A stretch of 64,000 nt of DNA from contig NZ_JAKRNM010000002.1 in NCBI RefSeq assembly GCF_022346995.1, positions 1 to 64,000 of the forward strand. Reading direction: 5' to 3'. Position 1 is the stretch's first letter, and every line of letters begins with the position of its first letter. Under the pieces are notes generated by a model. It was not told where the DNA came from. It saw only the letters and a program-made list of their open reading frames with translations, and made no database searches. Shown here in pieces: positions 45,800 to 55,991 of the stretch. The position numbers and the translations under genes were made by a program. Source of the DNA: Paenibacillus sp. ACRRY (GTDB taxonomy: Bacteria; Bacillota; Bacilli; Paenibacillales; Paenibacillaceae).

Positions 45800-48421
45800 A
45801 TGAAAGCCAGTGAAATCCGTTCCAAATGGATAGAGTTTTTTGCAAGTAAAGGTCACAAAATCGAGCCAAGCGCATCGCTCGTACCTCACAACGATCCATC
45901 CCTTTTGTGGATCAATGCGGGAATGGCACCGCTTAAGCCGTATTTTGACGGACGTGAGAAACCGGAGAACCCGCGTCTTGCGAACTCCCAAAAATGTATT
46001 CGTACCAACGATATTGAAAATGTCGGCAAAACACGCCGTCACCATACGTTCTTCGAAATGCTCGGTAACTTCTCCATTGGAGATTACTTCAAAGAAGAAA
46101 CCATTACTTGGGCTTGGGAATTCCTGACGAGCAAGGAATGGATCGGATTCGATCCAGAGCGCCTGTCGGTAACGGTATATCCAGAAGACGAAGAAGCTTT
46201 CAAACTGTGGAACGAAAAAGTGGGATTGCCGGCAGAGCGCATCATCAAACTGGATGAGAACTTCTGGGATATCGGTGAAGGCCCATGCGGACCTTGTACT
46301 GAAATATTCTATGACCGCGGCGAAGCTTATGGCAGTGACATGAACGATCCGGAAATGTACCCGGGCGGGGAAAACGAACGTTACCTGGAAGTATGGAACC
46401 TGGTATTCTCCCAGTTCAATCACAACAAGGATGGCAGCTATACGCCGCTTCCTAACAAAAATATTGATACAGGTGCAGGTTTGGAACGTTTTGCTTCCAT
46501 TCTACAGAATGTGGATTCCAACTTTGACACGGACCTGTTCCAACCAATGATTCAAAGAACAGCGGCACTTGCCGGTGTGAAATATAATGACAGTGTTGAA
46601 ATTGACGTAGCGCTAAAAGTTATTGCTGACCATATCCGTACCGTTGCTTTTGCAGTCGGCGATGGCGTTCTGCCAAGTAATGAAGGACGTGGATATGTTA
46701 TCCGCCGACTGCTGCGCCGTGCTGTACGTTACGGAAAAGTACTCGGATTGGATCGTCCATTCCTCTATGAACTGACAACAACAGTCGGTGAAGTCATGGG
46801 CGTATACTACCCAGAGGTGGTAGATAAGCAAGAGTTTATCGCGAAGGTCATCAAAACCGAAGAAGAACGGTTCCACGAAACACTTAGTGACGGATTGGCG
46901 ATTCTGGCAGATATCAGTGCTGTAGCCAAATCCGAAGGTCGTACGGTGATCAGTGGTCCGGAAGCATTCAAATTGTATGACACATATGGCTTCCCCTTTG
47001 ACCTTACTGAAGATTATGCGGCAGAGCATGGCTTGACTGTTGATCGCGAAGGTTTCGATGCATCCATGCAGGAACAACGTGATCGTGCGCGTGCAGGCCG
47101 TCAGGAAAGCGAAAGCATGAAGGTTCAAGGCGGACCACTTGCTGATCTGGAGGTTAAAAGCGAGTTTGTTGGTTATACTGACCTGTTGACGGAAGCAAAA
47201 GTGGTTGCCATCGTTGCAGGCGAGGCCCTTGTAGATTCAGTAAGCGAGGGACAATCCTGTCAGGTCATCCTCGACAAAACTCCGTTCTATGCAGAGAGTG
47301 GCGGACAAGTCAGCGATCAGGGCTTGCTGCGCGGAGCAGGCGTTACTGCCAAAGTACAAGGGTTGTTCAAAGCTCCACAAGGACAGCACGTACACATGGT
47401 AAGCGTAGAGTCGGGTGAATTGCGTGTAGGTGATGTGATCCAAGCGGAAGTGGATGCGTCCAAGCGCGGAGATATTATCAAAAACCATACAGCTACCCAT
47501 TTGCTGCACAAAGCACTTAAGGATGTGCTGGGTACGCATGTCAATCAGGCAGGTTCACTTGTAGAGCCACAGCGCCTCCGGTTTGACTTCTCTCACTTCG
47601 GCAGCATTACGCCGGAAGAATTGACAGAGATTGAACGTCAGGTGAATGAACAGATCTGGAATCGCCTGAATGTGAACATCGAATTGAGAGCCATTGATGA
47701 AGCCAAAGAAATGGGCGCTATGGCATTGTTCGGTGAAAAATATGGAGATATTGTACGTGTCGTACAAATCGGAGACTACAGTTTGGAACTTTGTGGCGGC
47801 TGTCACGTAAACAATACATCAGAGATTGGCATGTTCAAACTTGTCAGCGAGAGCGGCATTGGTTCCGGTGTACGCCGGATCGAGGCTGTAACAGGTAGGG
47901 GTGCATACCTCTTCGTTGAAAGTCAACTGGAACTGCTTAAGCAATCCGCAGCTCTGCTCAAAGCGAATGTTGCAGATGTGCCTAAACGGATCGAAGGTCT
48001 GAACCAACAGCTGAAAGAAGCGGCGAGAGAAACAGAATCGCTGCAAAGCAAGCTGAGTGCCATGGAAGCAGGATCACTGACGGATCAAGTGGTACAGGCA
48101 GGAGATACACAAGTGCTTGCAGCCCGCGTGGACGCTCCGAACATGGATGCGCTTCGTACCGTTGCCGACGAATTGAAAGTGAAACTGCCTGACGCTGTGC
48201 TCGTTCTTGGTGCTCCTGCGGATGGTAAAGTGAACTTCGTGGTTGCTGTTCCTGCTGAGAAAGTGAAGCAAGGTCTTCATGCTGGTAAGATCGTCAAGGA
48301 AGTCGCAGCAGTATGCGGCGGTGGCGGCGGCGGACGTCCAGACATGGCACAAGCCGGAGGTAAGGATGCGTCCAAGCTGGATGAAGCGCTGAAACTGGCA
48401 GTTTCACTCATTGGTCAATAA
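45800..48421 (+). CDS. alaS: Alanyl-tRNA synthetase
   Basis: An 873-residue class II synthetase. The catalytic domain has [59 protein letters not shown] and DTGAGLERF. The editing domain has [11 protein letters not shown] and the zinc-binding CGGCHV. A coiled coil ([19 protein letters not shown]) and a C-Ala domain with [16 protein letters not shown] finish the protein. ATG 45800 follows GGGGG with about eight bases between; an in-frame TTG at 45785 overlaps that site. Confidence 0.98.
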   Translation: MKASEIRSKWIEFFASKGHKIEPSASLVPHNDPSLLWINAGMAPLKPYFDGREKPENPRLANSQKCIRTNDIENVGKTRRHHTFFEMLGNFSIGDYFKEETITWAWEFLTSKEWIGFDPERLSVTVYPEDEEAFKLWNEKVGLPAERIIKLDENFWDIGEGPCGPCTEIFYDRGEAYGSDMNDPEMYPGGENERYLEVWNLVFSQFNHNKDGSYTPLPNKNIDTGAGLERFASILQNVDSNFDTDLFQPMIQRTAALAGVKYNDSVEIDVALKVIADHIRTVAFAVGDGVLPSNEGRGYVIRRLLRRAVRYGKVLGLDRPFLYELTTTVGEVMGVYYPEVVDKQEFIAKVIKTEEERFHETLSDGLAILADISAVAKSEGRTVISGPEAFKLYDTYGFPFDLTEDYAAEHGLTVDREGFDASMQEQRDRARAGRQESESMKVQGGPLADLEVKSEFVGYTDLLTEAKVVAIVAGEALVDSVSEGQSCQVILDKTPFYAESGGQVSDQGLLRGAGVTAKVQGLFKAPQGQHVHMVSVESGELRVGDVIQAEVDASKRGDIIKNHTATHLLHKALKDVLGTHVNQAGSLVEPQRLRFDFSHFGSITPEELTEIERQVNEQIWNRLNVNIELRAIDEAKEMGAMALFGEKYGDIVRVVQIGDYSLELCGGCHVNNTSEIGMFKLVSESGIGSGVRRIEAVTGRGAYLFVESQLELLKQSAALLKANVADVPKRIEGLNQQLKEAARETESLQSKLSAMEAGSLTDQVVQAGDTQVLAARVDAPNMDALRTVADELKVKLPDAVLVLGAPADGKVNFVVAVPAEKVKQGLHAGKIVKEVAAVCGGGGGGRPDMAQAGGKDASKLDEALKLAVSLIGQ

Positions 48422-48453
48422 CGGACAAGCAAAAAACACAATTGCATTCTCCT

Positions 48454-48482
48454 TTGTTTACTCGTGGCAGTCAGAATATGTT
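48454..48482 (+). promoter_or_regulatory. Possible promoter of ireB
   Basis: TTGTTT (48454-48459), 17 bases, TATGTT (48477-48482), 69 bases before ireB. Both boxes differ from consensus at two positions. Confidence 0.4.
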
Positions 48483-48550
48483 ATTATATAAGCAGAAATC
48501 AATTCGGCAGGACATGGTCCCCATGTTCATGCAGGAGCGAGGTGTCATCA

Positions 48551-48811
48551 ATGGACTCCATGGATAAGACGGTTAAATTTAATGTGAAAGCTGACGAGCA
48601 GGAAGCATCCTCCAAAGAGATTCTTCTTACGGTGTATGATGCACTGGTGGATAAGGAGTATAATCCAATCAACCAGATTGTCGGGTATCTGATTTCGGGA
48701 GACCCTGCATACATTCCTCGTCATAACAACGCACGCAGTCTGGTCCGGAAAAAGGAGCGCGACGAGCTGATTGAAGAGCTTGTACGTTCCTATCTGGCCA
48801 ATCACCGGTAA
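48551..48811 (+). CDS. ireB: IreB-family regulatory phosphoprotein
   Basis: An 86-residue protein matching IreB (YrzL). It has a TVKFN motif near the start (threonine phosphorylated by the IreK kinase in Enterococcus), [23 protein letters not shown], and [23 protein letters not shown] near the C-terminus. ATG 48551 follows AGCGAGGTG. It stands in the conserved alaS-ireB-ruvX order. Confidence 0.93.
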   Translation: MDSMDKTVKFNVKADEQEASSKEILLTVYDALVDKEYNPINQIVGYLISGDPAYIPRHNNARSLVRKKERDELIEELVRSYLANHR

Positions 48812-48938
48812 TGTATGCCGCTTCCGCTGTGATGCAGCCATGCATGCAGCGGGAAATGAACCGACAGAAGACAGCCTGAAGCTTGAGAAGGGTAGGATCT
48901 AATCTTTCCCGCGCGGGCTTGAGGATGGGAGAGCATGG

Positions 48939-49355
48939 ATGAAAAAATTAGGTTTGGACTATGGGGACCGAAGAATCGGAGTTGCCGTTAGTGACGCCTT
49001 CGGTTGGACTGCCCAGGGATTAGAAGTGCTTGAACGCCGCCGGGATGAAGGTGAGTTCGGTCGCATTGCTGAACTTGTGCGTGAGCACGAAATCAGCGAG
49101 ATCGTTGTCGGGCTCCCCAAAAACATGAACGGCACCGTAGGGCCGCGTGGTGAAATTTGCATTGCTTTTGCCGAACGCCTGCGGGGCGAACTGAATTTAC
49201 CTGTTCACCTTTGGGATGAACGGCTGACAACCATGGCAGCAGAACGAACGCTGATTGAAGCGGATGTCAGTCGGAAAAAACGCAAGCAGGTTGTGGATAA
49301 AATGGCCGCAAGCTTGATTTTGCAAAATTATTTGGATGCGAACAGTAAAAGGTGA
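48939..49355 (+). CDS. ruvX: RuvX/YqgF, pre-16S rRNA nuclease
   Basis: An RNase H-fold protein of 138 residues, first proposed as a Holliday junction resolvase and later shown to process 16S rRNA 5' ends. It shows GLDYGDRRIGVAVSD with the first catalytic aspartate, VVGLPKNMNGTVGPRG, and WDERLTTMAAERTL. The ATG at 48939 follows GGATGGGAGAG; an out-of-frame ATG overlaps at 48935. It is followed by the DUF1292 genes, as in B. subtilis (yrrK-yrzB). Confidence 0.94.
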   Translation: MKKLGLDYGDRRIGVAVSDAFGWTAQGLEVLERRRDEGEFGRIAELVREHEISEIVVGLPKNMNGTVGPRGEICIAFAERLRGELNLPVHLWDERLTTMAAERTLIEADVSRKKRKQVVDKMAASLILQNYLDANSKR

Positions 49356-49367
49356 GGGGGATCAACA

Positions 49368-49667
49368 ATGGCTGAAGATCAACTGGGTATGGAAGAAGAA
49401 TCGGAGATCATTTACATCGCGGATGACGAGGGCAATGAAGAAGAATTCGAAGTCATCATGAAGTTTGAAGTGGATGGGTCGGAGGCCAAGTATATGATGG
49501 TTGCTCCGGTTGAACCTGAAGATGGCGAAACGGATGTATATGCATTCCGTTATGAAGAAGATGGCGACGATATTAAACTTTTCGTCATCCAAGATGATGC
49601 CGAATGGGATATTGTCGAGGAGACGTTTAATACATTTTTAGCTGAAGATGAAGAGGAAGCGAACTAA
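49368..49667 (+). CDS. DUF1292 protein (YrzB-like)
   Basis: A 99-residue, strongly acidic protein with the DUF1292 pattern: IIYIADDEGNEEEFEVIMKFEVDGSEAKYM, VYAFRYEEDG and a C-terminal EWDIVEETFNTFL. The function of the family is unknown. It lies 12 bases after ruvX with GAGGGGG as ribosome site, and ends right at the start of a related gene. Confidence 0.9.
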   Translation: MAEDQLGMEEESEIIYIADDEGNEEEFEVIMKFEVDGSEAKYMMVAPVEPEDGETDVYAFRYEEDGDDIKLFVIQDDAEWDIVEETFNTFLAEDEEEAN

Positions 49668-49982
49668 ATGACGGAATATAGCCGCAAAGACCTGAAATGG
49701 ACAGATTCACTGCGTCTGGCATTCGGTGCTCATGTTGAGCTCGAGGAAGAGAACGGTAAATCGCAACCGTATGACTTGTTGGCTGAGTTTGAAGTGCATG
49801 GTCAACAGTACGCGGTACTCCGCAGTTCATTGCGTCCTTATGACGAGGTTGAACTTCTGCGAGTATTGCCGGGAAGCGAAGACCAGATCATGCCGGAGTT
49901 AGTTACGATTGATGATGACGACGAATGGGAGAACATCTCGGAATTGTACGATGAGTGCACCCTCCCTATTGACGAAGATTAA
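49668..49982 (+). CDS. Acidic DUF1292-like protein, tandem relative
   Basis: A 104-residue acidic protein whose plan resembles the preceding gene: a beta-rich core (YDLLAEFEVHGQQYAVLRS, VELLRVLPG) and a closing DDEWENISELYDE that parallels the EWDIVEETF of its neighbour. Similarity is weak but in the same order, so I infer an ancient tandem duplication. Its ATG directly follows the TAA of the first gene, and its ribosome site (GAGGAAG) lies within that gene. The function is unknown. Confidence 0.75.
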   Translation: MTEYSRKDLKWTDSLRLAFGAHVELEEENGKSQPYDLLAEFEVHGQQYAVLRSSLRPYDEVELLRVLPGSEDQIMPELVTIDDDDEWENISELYDECTLPIDED

Positions 49983-50007
49983 CCAGCTTCAAATTGAAGA
50001 AACCGGA

Positions 50008-50032
50008 AGGGCGGAGAAGTCCGCTCTTTTTG
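50008..50032 (+). terminator. Hairpin upstream of mltG
   Basis: AGGGCGGA and TCCGCTCT (one G-U pair) around GAAG, followed by TTTTT. It lies between the DUF1292-like gene and mltG and may reduce read-through. Confidence 0.75.
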
Positions 50033-50057
50033 GTTGTGTAAAGGAGTTGTTTCTTTT

Positions 50058-51098
50058 TTGAAAGGGAAAGTCATAATAATCGTTCTGCTTATCATTGTGA
50101 TTGCAGCTGGAGGAGCGGGTGCTGCGGTCTGGAACATGATGCGTCCCGTTGAGGCTTCGGCAGATCCAGTCGTATTCGAGATCAAAAGCGGATCAGGGAC
50201 ATCCCAAATTGCGGATCAGCTTGAACAAGAGGGTCTGGTTCGCAGCGGTTTAGCCTTCAAGGGATATTTGAAATGGAAGAAGCAAGGATCAAGTTTTATG
50301 GCAGGTACATATTCGATGAATCCTGGCGTGTCATACGATGAGATTATTAGCAAGCTGAACAGCGGTGAAGTGGTACCCGAAGAAATGGTGAAATTTACGA
50401 TTCCTGAAGGATATACCGTGCTGCAAATGGCGGATAAATTGTCTGCAGAAGGTGTCGTCGATCGTGAAGAATTCATCAAGCTGGCGAATGATCCGTCTTC
50501 CTTCGATGTCGATATTATTAAGGATATTCCCGTGGATGAAGAACTTCGTTACGTCTTGGAGGGATACTTGTTCCCTGAAACCTATGAGCTCAAAAAGGGC
50601 AGCTCCACCCATGACGTCATGAAGCGAATGCTTGAAGAATTTCAGACCAAAATCAATACCATACCGGATCTGGAATCCAAACTGAAAGCACGAAATCTCT
50701 CATTGCATGAGCTGCTTACGATAGCTTCACTTGTGGAGCGAGAAGTTGTGGTGGATGAGGAACGTGCTCTGGTTGCAGGCGTTATTGATAACCGGATCAA
50801 GCAGGACATGAAGCTGGAGATTGATGCGACCGTTCAATATTTGCTGGACAAGCCCAAGGCACGATTATTGTTCAAAGACTTGAAGGTTCAAAGTCCATAC
50901 AATTCATATCTCAACAAGGGACTGCCGCCAGGGCCGATTGCAAGCCCGAGTTTGGAATCCATTGAGGCTGCTCTGGCACCGGAAGCTTCAGACTATCTGT
51001 TCTATGTTACGAAGAAAGATGGTTCATCCGGGCATCTGTTTGCCAAAACGTATAAGGAACATCAGCAAAATATAGCCAAAAGTAAGGCTGCGCAATAA
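50058..51098 (+). CDS. mltG: MltG endolytic murein transglycosylase
   Basis: MltG cuts nascent glycan strands and sets their length. The 346-residue protein has an N-terminal membrane anchor (VIIIVLLIIVIAAGGAGAAVW), a LysM-like region (FTIPEGYTVLQMADKL), YLFPETYEL, the catalytic glutamate in ASLVEREVV, and the closing motifs YNSYLNKGLPPGPIASPS and YVTKKDGSSGHLFAKTYKEH. The TTG at 50058 fits AAGGAG at 50041-50046; an upstream TTG at 50034 would precede that site. Confidence 0.93.
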   Translation: MKGKVIIIVLLIIVIAAGGAGAAVWNMMRPVEASADPVVFEIKSGSGTSQIADQLEQEGLVRSGLAFKGYLKWKKQGSSFMAGTYSMNPGVSYDEIISKLNSGEVVPEEMVKFTIPEGYTVLQMADKLSAEGVVDREEFIKLANDPSSFDVDIIKDIPVDEELRYVLEGYLFPETYELKKGSSTHDVMKRMLEEFQTKINTIPDLESKLKARNLSLHELLTIASLVEREVVVDEERALVAGVIDNRIKQDMKLEIDATVQYLLDKPKARLLFKDLKVQSPYNSYLNKGLPPGPIASPSLESIEAALAPEASDYLFYVTKKDGSSGHLFAKTYKEHQQNIAKSKAAQ

Positions 51099-51113
51099 GC
51101 GGAGGGGATGTAT

Positions 51114-52043
51114 ATGAGTAAGAAACATGAACTGCTGGTTACGGCAGCAAATGTTAAGGAAGCAGAAGTATTGCTCCAGGCCGGAGCAGATGCCGTGTTA
51201 ATTGGGGATGATCGCTTCGGCATGCGTTTACCCGGAAGTTTCACTGTGGAAGAGACAGCCGAAGTGGTTGCCATTGCTGCCAAACATCAGGCTCGTGTCT
51301 ATGTATCCATGAATAATTTGATGTCCAATGAGCTGTTGAAGGAGCTGCCTGAATATGTTCAGGCTCTGGGCAAAATCGGGGTTCATGCCGTGGAATTTAA
51401 CGATCCATCCGTGCTGGCTGCGATTAAGGAGTATGCCCCCCATATTCAGCTTCACTGGAATGCGGAGATGACTTCAACGAATTATGCAACGTCCAACTAT
51501 TGGGGCAATAAAGGTGCCAGTCGTGTTGTACTCGCCAGAGAGCTGAATATGGATGAGCTGACGGAGATGGTTCCCTTTCTGAAGGTTGAAGCGCAGGTTC
51601 AGGTGCATGGCATGACGAATATTTATCATTCCAAACGCAGTCTGGTGCAAAGTTATATGGCTCATCAGGGGCGCCCAGTGGAAGGGAACCTTGGTAAAGA
51701 ACGCGGATTATTTCTGATTGAAGCAGAGCGCCGGGATGAGAAATTCCCGATCTATGAAGATGTCAACGGTACGCACATTATGAGCTCTGAGGATATATGT
51801 ATTCTGGAGGACCTTCATTTGATGATGGAAGCAGGCGTGCATAGCTTCAAGATTGAAGGTATTCTTAAACCGCTGGTTTATAATGAGGCTGTTGTCCGGG
51901 CATACCGGACGGCTATTGATTGTTATGCAGCAGATGCGGATGCATATGCGTTTTCGGATGAATGGCTGGACGAGGTCCGCCAATTGCAGGACCCTGAACG
52001 GGAGCTGTCATTTGGCTTTTTCTACAAAGAACAGGTGTATTAA
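51114..52043 (+). CDS. trhP1: U32 peptidase-family protein, TrhP1-like
   Basis: A 309-residue protein of family U32. In B. subtilis the pair YrrN/YrrO (TrhP1/TrhP2) is needed for 5-hydroxyuridine at the wobble position of tRNA. Seen here: LLVTAANVKEAEVLLQAGADAVLIG at the start, HWNAEMTSTNYATSNYWG, and SFKIEGILKPLVYNEAVVRAYR. It lacks the cysteine cluster found in the next gene. ATG 51114 is used since GGAGGGG abuts ATG 51108. It is 17 bases from trhP2 in one operon. Confidence 0.88.
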   Translation: MSKKHELLVTAANVKEAEVLLQAGADAVLIGDDRFGMRLPGSFTVEETAEVVAIAAKHQARVYVSMNNLMSNELLKELPEYVQALGKIGVHAVEFNDPSVLAAIKEYAPHIQLHWNAEMTSTNYATSNYWGNKGASRVVLARELNMDELTEMVPFLKVEAQVQVHGMTNIYHSKRSLVQSYMAHQGRPVEGNLGKERGLFLIEAERRDEKFPIYEDVNGTHIMSSEDICILEDLHLMMEAGVHSFKIEGILKPLVYNEAVVRAYRTAIDCYAADADAYAFSDEWLDEVRQLQDPERELSFGFFYKEQVY

Positions 52044-52060
52044 TAGACGAGGTGAACGAA

Positions 52061-53389
52061 ATGGAAACAGTGGCGGTACAGCGGAAGTTCTCGGGTAAAC
52101 GTAACCGTCTGGACAAACCGGAGCTTCTTGCTCCGGCGGGTAATCTGGAAAAACTCAAATTTGCGATCCATTATGGCGCAGACGCTGTGTATATTGGTGG
52201 TCAGGCTTATGGACTTCGTTCCAATGCGGACAACTTCAGCTTTGAAGAAATGCGTGAAGGTGTGGAATTTGCGAGTAAATACGGCGCCAAAGTATTTGTG
52301 GCTACCAATATTTATGCACACAATGAAGATATTGAGGGCATTGAGGCGTATTTGCAAAACTTGTACAATGCGGGTATCGCAGCCGTGATCGTGGCAGACC
52401 CGGCGATTATTGAAGTCGCTCAGCGGGCTGTACCCGGCCTTGAGGTGCACTTAAGTACACAACAGTCCACACTGAACTGGCAGGCCGTGAAGTTCTGGAA
52501 AGACGAGGGGCTTCCGCGTGTGGTTCTGGGGCGTGAAACCAGCTTCGAGGAGATCGAAGAAATCAAGGCGAATGTTGATATCGAGATTGAAGCCTTCATT
52601 CATGGAGCAATGTGTTCCTCCTACTCGGGACGCTGTGTACTCTCCAATCACTTTACAGATCGGGATTCCAACCGGGGAGGCTGCTGCCAATCCTGCCGCT
52701 GGAAATATGATTTGTTTGAAGATGCCAGAGAAGACGCGGTGTGGGTAAGCGAGGAAGAGATGCAGATGCAGGCTCCGGCACCCTTCAAGCTGGGAGAAAA
52801 CCAGCTGCCTCTGTTCCAGGAACAGGACAATTCGTTCTCCATGGGTTCGAAGGATCTGTGCATGATCGGCCATATCCCCGAGTTGATTGATGTGGGTGTG
52901 GACAGCTTCAAAATTGAGGGCCGTATGAAGTCCATTCACTATGTGGCTACTGTCGTGAACGTATACCGTCAAGCAATTGATGCTTACATGGCTGATCCTG
53001 AAAACTATGTATTGAAGCCGGAATGGGTCGAGGAAATGAATAAGGCTGCCAACCGTCCGTTAAACACCGGATTTTTCTATGATACACCGGATCATGAGGA
53101 TCACATCTACGAGCCGGAAGAAAAAGCTGTACCTTATGATTTCGCCGGATTGGTCATGGGCTACGATGCTGCTACAGGAATGGCTACGATTCAGCAGCGC
53201 AATCATTTCAAGCCTGGACAAGAGATCGAATTTTTCGGTCCAAACGGTACCTTTTTCAAACAGGTTGTTGGTGAAATTCAGGATGAAGAAGGCAATGTAT
53301 TGGATGCAGCACGACATCCATTACAGTTGATCAAAATGAAGGTAGACCAACCTGTATCGTATTTTGACATGATGAGAAAAAAGAAGTAG
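52061..53389 (+). CDS. trhP2: U32 peptidase-family protein, TrhP2-like
   Basis: A 442-residue U32 protein like E. coli TrhP/YegQ. It has PELLAPAGNLEKLKFAIHYGADAVYIG, LSTQQSTLNW, the family signature EAFIHGAMCSSYSGRC, the cysteine cluster GGCCQSCRW that with others can hold an iron-sulfur centre, SFKIEGRMKS, and a C-terminal beta-barrel (VMGYDAATGMATIQQRNHF). It probably works with TrhP1 to hydroxylate U34. ATG 52061 follows GAGGTGA. No trmR methyltransferase gene is next to it, unlike in B. subtilis. Confidence 0.9.
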   Translation: METVAVQRKFSGKRNRLDKPELLAPAGNLEKLKFAIHYGADAVYIGGQAYGLRSNADNFSFEEMREGVEFASKYGAKVFVATNIYAHNEDIEGIEAYLQNLYNAGIAAVIVADPAIIEVAQRAVPGLEVHLSTQQSTLNWQAVKFWKDEGLPRVVLGRETSFEEIEEIKANVDIEIEAFIHGAMCSSYSGRCVLSNHFTDRDSNRGGCCQSCRWKYDLFEDAREDAVWVSEEEMQMQAPAPFKLGENQLPLFQEQDNSFSMGSKDLCMIGHIPELIDVGVDSFKIEGRMKSIHYVATVVNVYRQAIDAYMADPENYVLKPEWVEEMNKAANRPLNTGFFYDTPDHEDHIYEPEEKAVPYDFAGLVMGYDAATGMATIQQRNHFKPGQEIEFFGPNGTFFKQVVGEIQDEEGNVLDAARHPLQLIKMKVDQPVSYFDMMRKKK

Positions 53390-53458
53390 GTTAAATGACC
53401 TACCAACAACAAAATTGTGTTATGAATTAACAATATGTTGTTATGAATCTAACGATTT

Positions 53459-53493
53459 AGCCCTCCGTATATCGGTATATGGGGGGCTTTTTT
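53459..53493 (+). terminator. Terminator after trhP2
   Basis: AGCCCTCC-TATAT and TATAT-GGGGGGCT form a long hairpin (53459-53487) followed by TTTTTT. Upstream, GTTATGAAT is repeated at 53419 and 53440 without known meaning. Confidence 0.9.
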
Positions 53494-53557
53494 GTATAGA
53501 AAAATAGGAAAAAAGTTGCAAAATATTTTTTGAAAACAAAAGGGGAAAGGGGAAAAC

Positions 53558-53564
53558 TGTCGAA
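53558..53564 (+). promoter_or_regulatory. Spo0A-type box upstream of the chemoreceptor gene
   Basis: TGTCGAA matches the 0A-box consensus TGNCGAA exactly. It lies 62 bases before the chemoreceptor start, in the promoter area between the terminator at 53493 and the gene. One heptamer can occur by chance, so control by Spo0A is only suggested. Confidence 0.45.
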
Positions 53565-53625
53565 TATTACATATTTATAGGGGAGAGAAAGAAAAAACAA
53601 CTAGCAAAATGGCAGGTGAATGGGA

Positions 53626-55860
53626 TTGGTTCATAAGAAGCAGAAGGACAATGGGGAAAAGGTGAAAAAACCAGTGAAGGAAAAGAAACCGAAAGAGCAA
53701 AAGTTTAAGAAATTGAGCTTCTTCAAGAGCAAGACGGAAAAACCATCGAACAAGAAGCCGTTTAAGCTGGATTGGAAAAAGATCCAGTGGAATAAGATGG
53801 GAGGGACAACATTAACTCAGGTCAGGAAGGCGAATCCGGTCAAATCGGTAGGGGTCAAACTATTCTTAATCTTTTTTGCGGGGATTATGATATTTGTTAT
53901 TAGTTTGGGTCTATTATCCTATTCGAAAGCCAAAAACACAATTGAGGAAAATGCCTCCCGGGCAAACCAGGAAACGATTGATCAAACCAAAGAAAAAATG
54001 GATATCATTTTGGAACGATTTGTGGATACGTCTACCCAGATCTTCTTTGATCCGGAAATGCAATCCTTGTTGCAAAACATGTCTAATGCGGATTTGACCG
54101 CATATGATATGTTCATCAATTCAAGCTCCATCAATAAACAGTTATCCAATGTTGCTTTTACAAATAAATCTATGGAAGCGATTTATCTGGTACCAACGGA
54201 CGAAACCAAGTCCACTATGGGAACGGGAAGCAGCAGCTCTTCAATGGGTAATATTCGCAGCGAGGCTTGGTATAACGAATTGGTACAGTCCGGTGGATAT
54301 CGCTGGCTTCCTACAGAAGTCAAAGAAGACGGAAGTGCGTCAACGTTCCGAATTGCCCGGTCTATGAAAAACCTGCAGGGGACAAATCAGTCCTATGTTT
54401 TGGTCATTGAGTTGAAGCTGGAAGTTTTGGAGGAACAGTTGAAATCGCTTAATCTGGGAGAGGGAGCTGTAATTCAGCTCATTGCTCCGGATAAAAAAGT
54501 TGTAGCCTCAACGATTGCTGACCGCACAGGTAAGGAGACAGAACTCGCCTTTTATGGTGAATTGACTGAACAGACAGGCAGTACCAATGCAGAGTATGCC
54601 GTTGATGGGAAATCTACCGATATGCTTGTAGTTTACAGTACGATGGAAACGTCGGATTGGAAATTGATTGGAATGGTACCTACTTCCATGTTGGTGAAGG
54701 ATGCCAAAGGCATTTTGACACTGACCTTATGGATGGCATTAATTGATGCGGCAATTGCGGTACTGATTGGGGTATGGATGGTACGCATGATTGCCCGTCC
54801 GCTGGGAAGTTTGAAGGACCTTATGCAGGAAGGTGCAAAAGGAAATCTGAAGGTACGTACACCATTCACTTCCAAGGATGAGATTGGTCAATTATCAGCC
54901 GCCTTCAATCTGATGATGGAACAGATCACGAAGCTGGTTGAGCAAACGAATCGTTCCGCACAGGAGGTGCTGGATACCGCTTCCGAGCTAAGTAATGCCT
55001 CCAAGAAGACAGCCATTTCTGCTTCGGAGATTGCTGTGGCAACGGAAGAGATTGCAGGAGGTGCAAGCAGCTTGGCTACGGAAGCGGAGCGTGGTAATGA
55101 GTTGACTGATAATATCTCACGTCAAATGCAGAGCGTCGTTGCAGCCAACGAGGAGATGGGACAATCCGCCCGTCATGTCGAGCAATCCAGTGAGACAGGG
55201 ACGCAGCACTTGAATCAGTTAATGACGAAGACCCAGCGGACCGAAGAGATGATCGGTGCTCTGGTGAATAAGGTGGATTCCCTGAAAGAGAGCACATCCT
55301 CCGTTCTGAAGGTTCTGGACGTGCTTCAGAATATTACGAAGCAGACCAATATTCTGTCACTGAATGCCACAATTGAAGCAGCACGTGCCGGTGCAGCCGG
55401 ACGCGGATTCATGGTTGTTGCTGGTGAGGTTCGTCAACTCGCCGAGCAATCCAGACAGTCCATTGACATGGTAGGCGACATTACCGATAAAATCATGCAT
55501 GAGATGAACGAAACAGTGGCCGCATTGTCCAATGTCAATCCTTTATTCCGTGAGCAAATGGATGCTGTTAAAGATACCAATGTGATCTTTGCTTCGGTTC
55601 AACAGCAAATGGGTGCATTTGTAGAGAAGCTGGGCATGGTTACGGACTCTATCGGGGATCTGAGCAAGTCTCAAGGTACATTGTCTGAGGCGATGAGTAA
55701 TGTAAGCGCAGTAGCTGAGGAATCCTCCGCAACCTCTGAAGAAGTGGCTTCCTTGAGCAGCGAGCAGCAGAACATCAGCAACCAGTTGGTGAACTTGTCC
55801 GACAAGCTGGAGAATGTATCCACTGAATTGAAAAATACGCTGTCCCGCTTCACGGTTTAA
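53626..55860 (+). CDS. Methyl-accepting chemotaxis protein with lysine-rich N-terminus
   Basis: A 744-residue transducer. An unusually basic cytoplasmic tail of about 70 residues (repeated KK/KP, e.g. [16 protein letters not shown]) precedes the first helix ([21 protein letters not shown]). A large extracellular sensor of dCache type follows (about residues 105-365), then helix 2, a HAMP domain ([20 protein letters not shown]), and the signalling hairpin with tip [21 protein letters not shown]. The TTG at 53626 lies six bases after AGGTGA; ATG 53620 is the alternative. The ligand is unknown. Confidence 0.9.
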   Translation: MVHKKQKDNGEKVKKPVKEKKPKEQKFKKLSFFKSKTEKPSNKKPFKLDWKKIQWNKMGGTTLTQVRKANPVKSVGVKLFLIFFAGIMIFVISLGLLSYSKAKNTIEENASRANQETIDQTKEKMDIILERFVDTSTQIFFDPEMQSLLQNMSNADLTAYDMFINSSSINKQLSNVAFTNKSMEAIYLVPTDETKSTMGTGSSSSSMGNIRSEAWYNELVQSGGYRWLPTEVKEDGSASTFRIARSMKNLQGTNQSYVLVIELKLEVLEEQLKSLNLGEGAVIQLIAPDKKVVASTIADRTGKETELAFYGELTEQTGSTNAEYAVDGKSTDMLVVYSTMETSDWKLIGMVPTSMLVKDAKGILTLTLWMALIDAAIAVLIGVWMVRMIARPLGSLKDLMQEGAKGNLKVRTPFTSKDEIGQLSAAFNLMMEQITKLVEQTNRSAQEVLDTASELSNASKKTAISASEIAVATEEIAGGASSLATEAERGNELTDNISRQMQSVVAANEEMGQSARHVEQSSETGTQHLNQLMTKTQRTEEMIGALVNKVDSLKESTSSVLKVLDVLQNITKQTNILSLNATIEAARAGAAGRGFMVVAGEVRQLAEQSRQSIDMVGDITDKIMHEMNETVAALSNVNPLFREQMDAVKDTNVIFASVQQQMGAFVEKLGMVTDSIGDLSKSQGTLSEAMSNVSAVAEESSATSEEVASLSSEQQNISNQLVNLSDKLENVSTELKNTLSRFTV

Positions 55861-55887
55861 CCAATTACAAAAAGCGTAATATCTTCT

Positions 55888-55919
55888 ACAAACCTGTTCC
55901 GTTCCTGGAGCAGGTTTGT
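55888..55919 (+). terminator. Hairpin after the chemoreceptor gene
   Basis: ACAAACCTGTTCC and GGAGCAGGTTTGT (one G-U pair) form a stable stem. The tail TGCTGTTTTCC has only a broken T-run. Confidence 0.65.
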
Positions 55920-55991
55920 TGCTGTTTTCCGGATAATTCCAGAGGGGAAGAAGCATACTATACAGAAAAATGCTGAAGGGGATAAGGAAGC

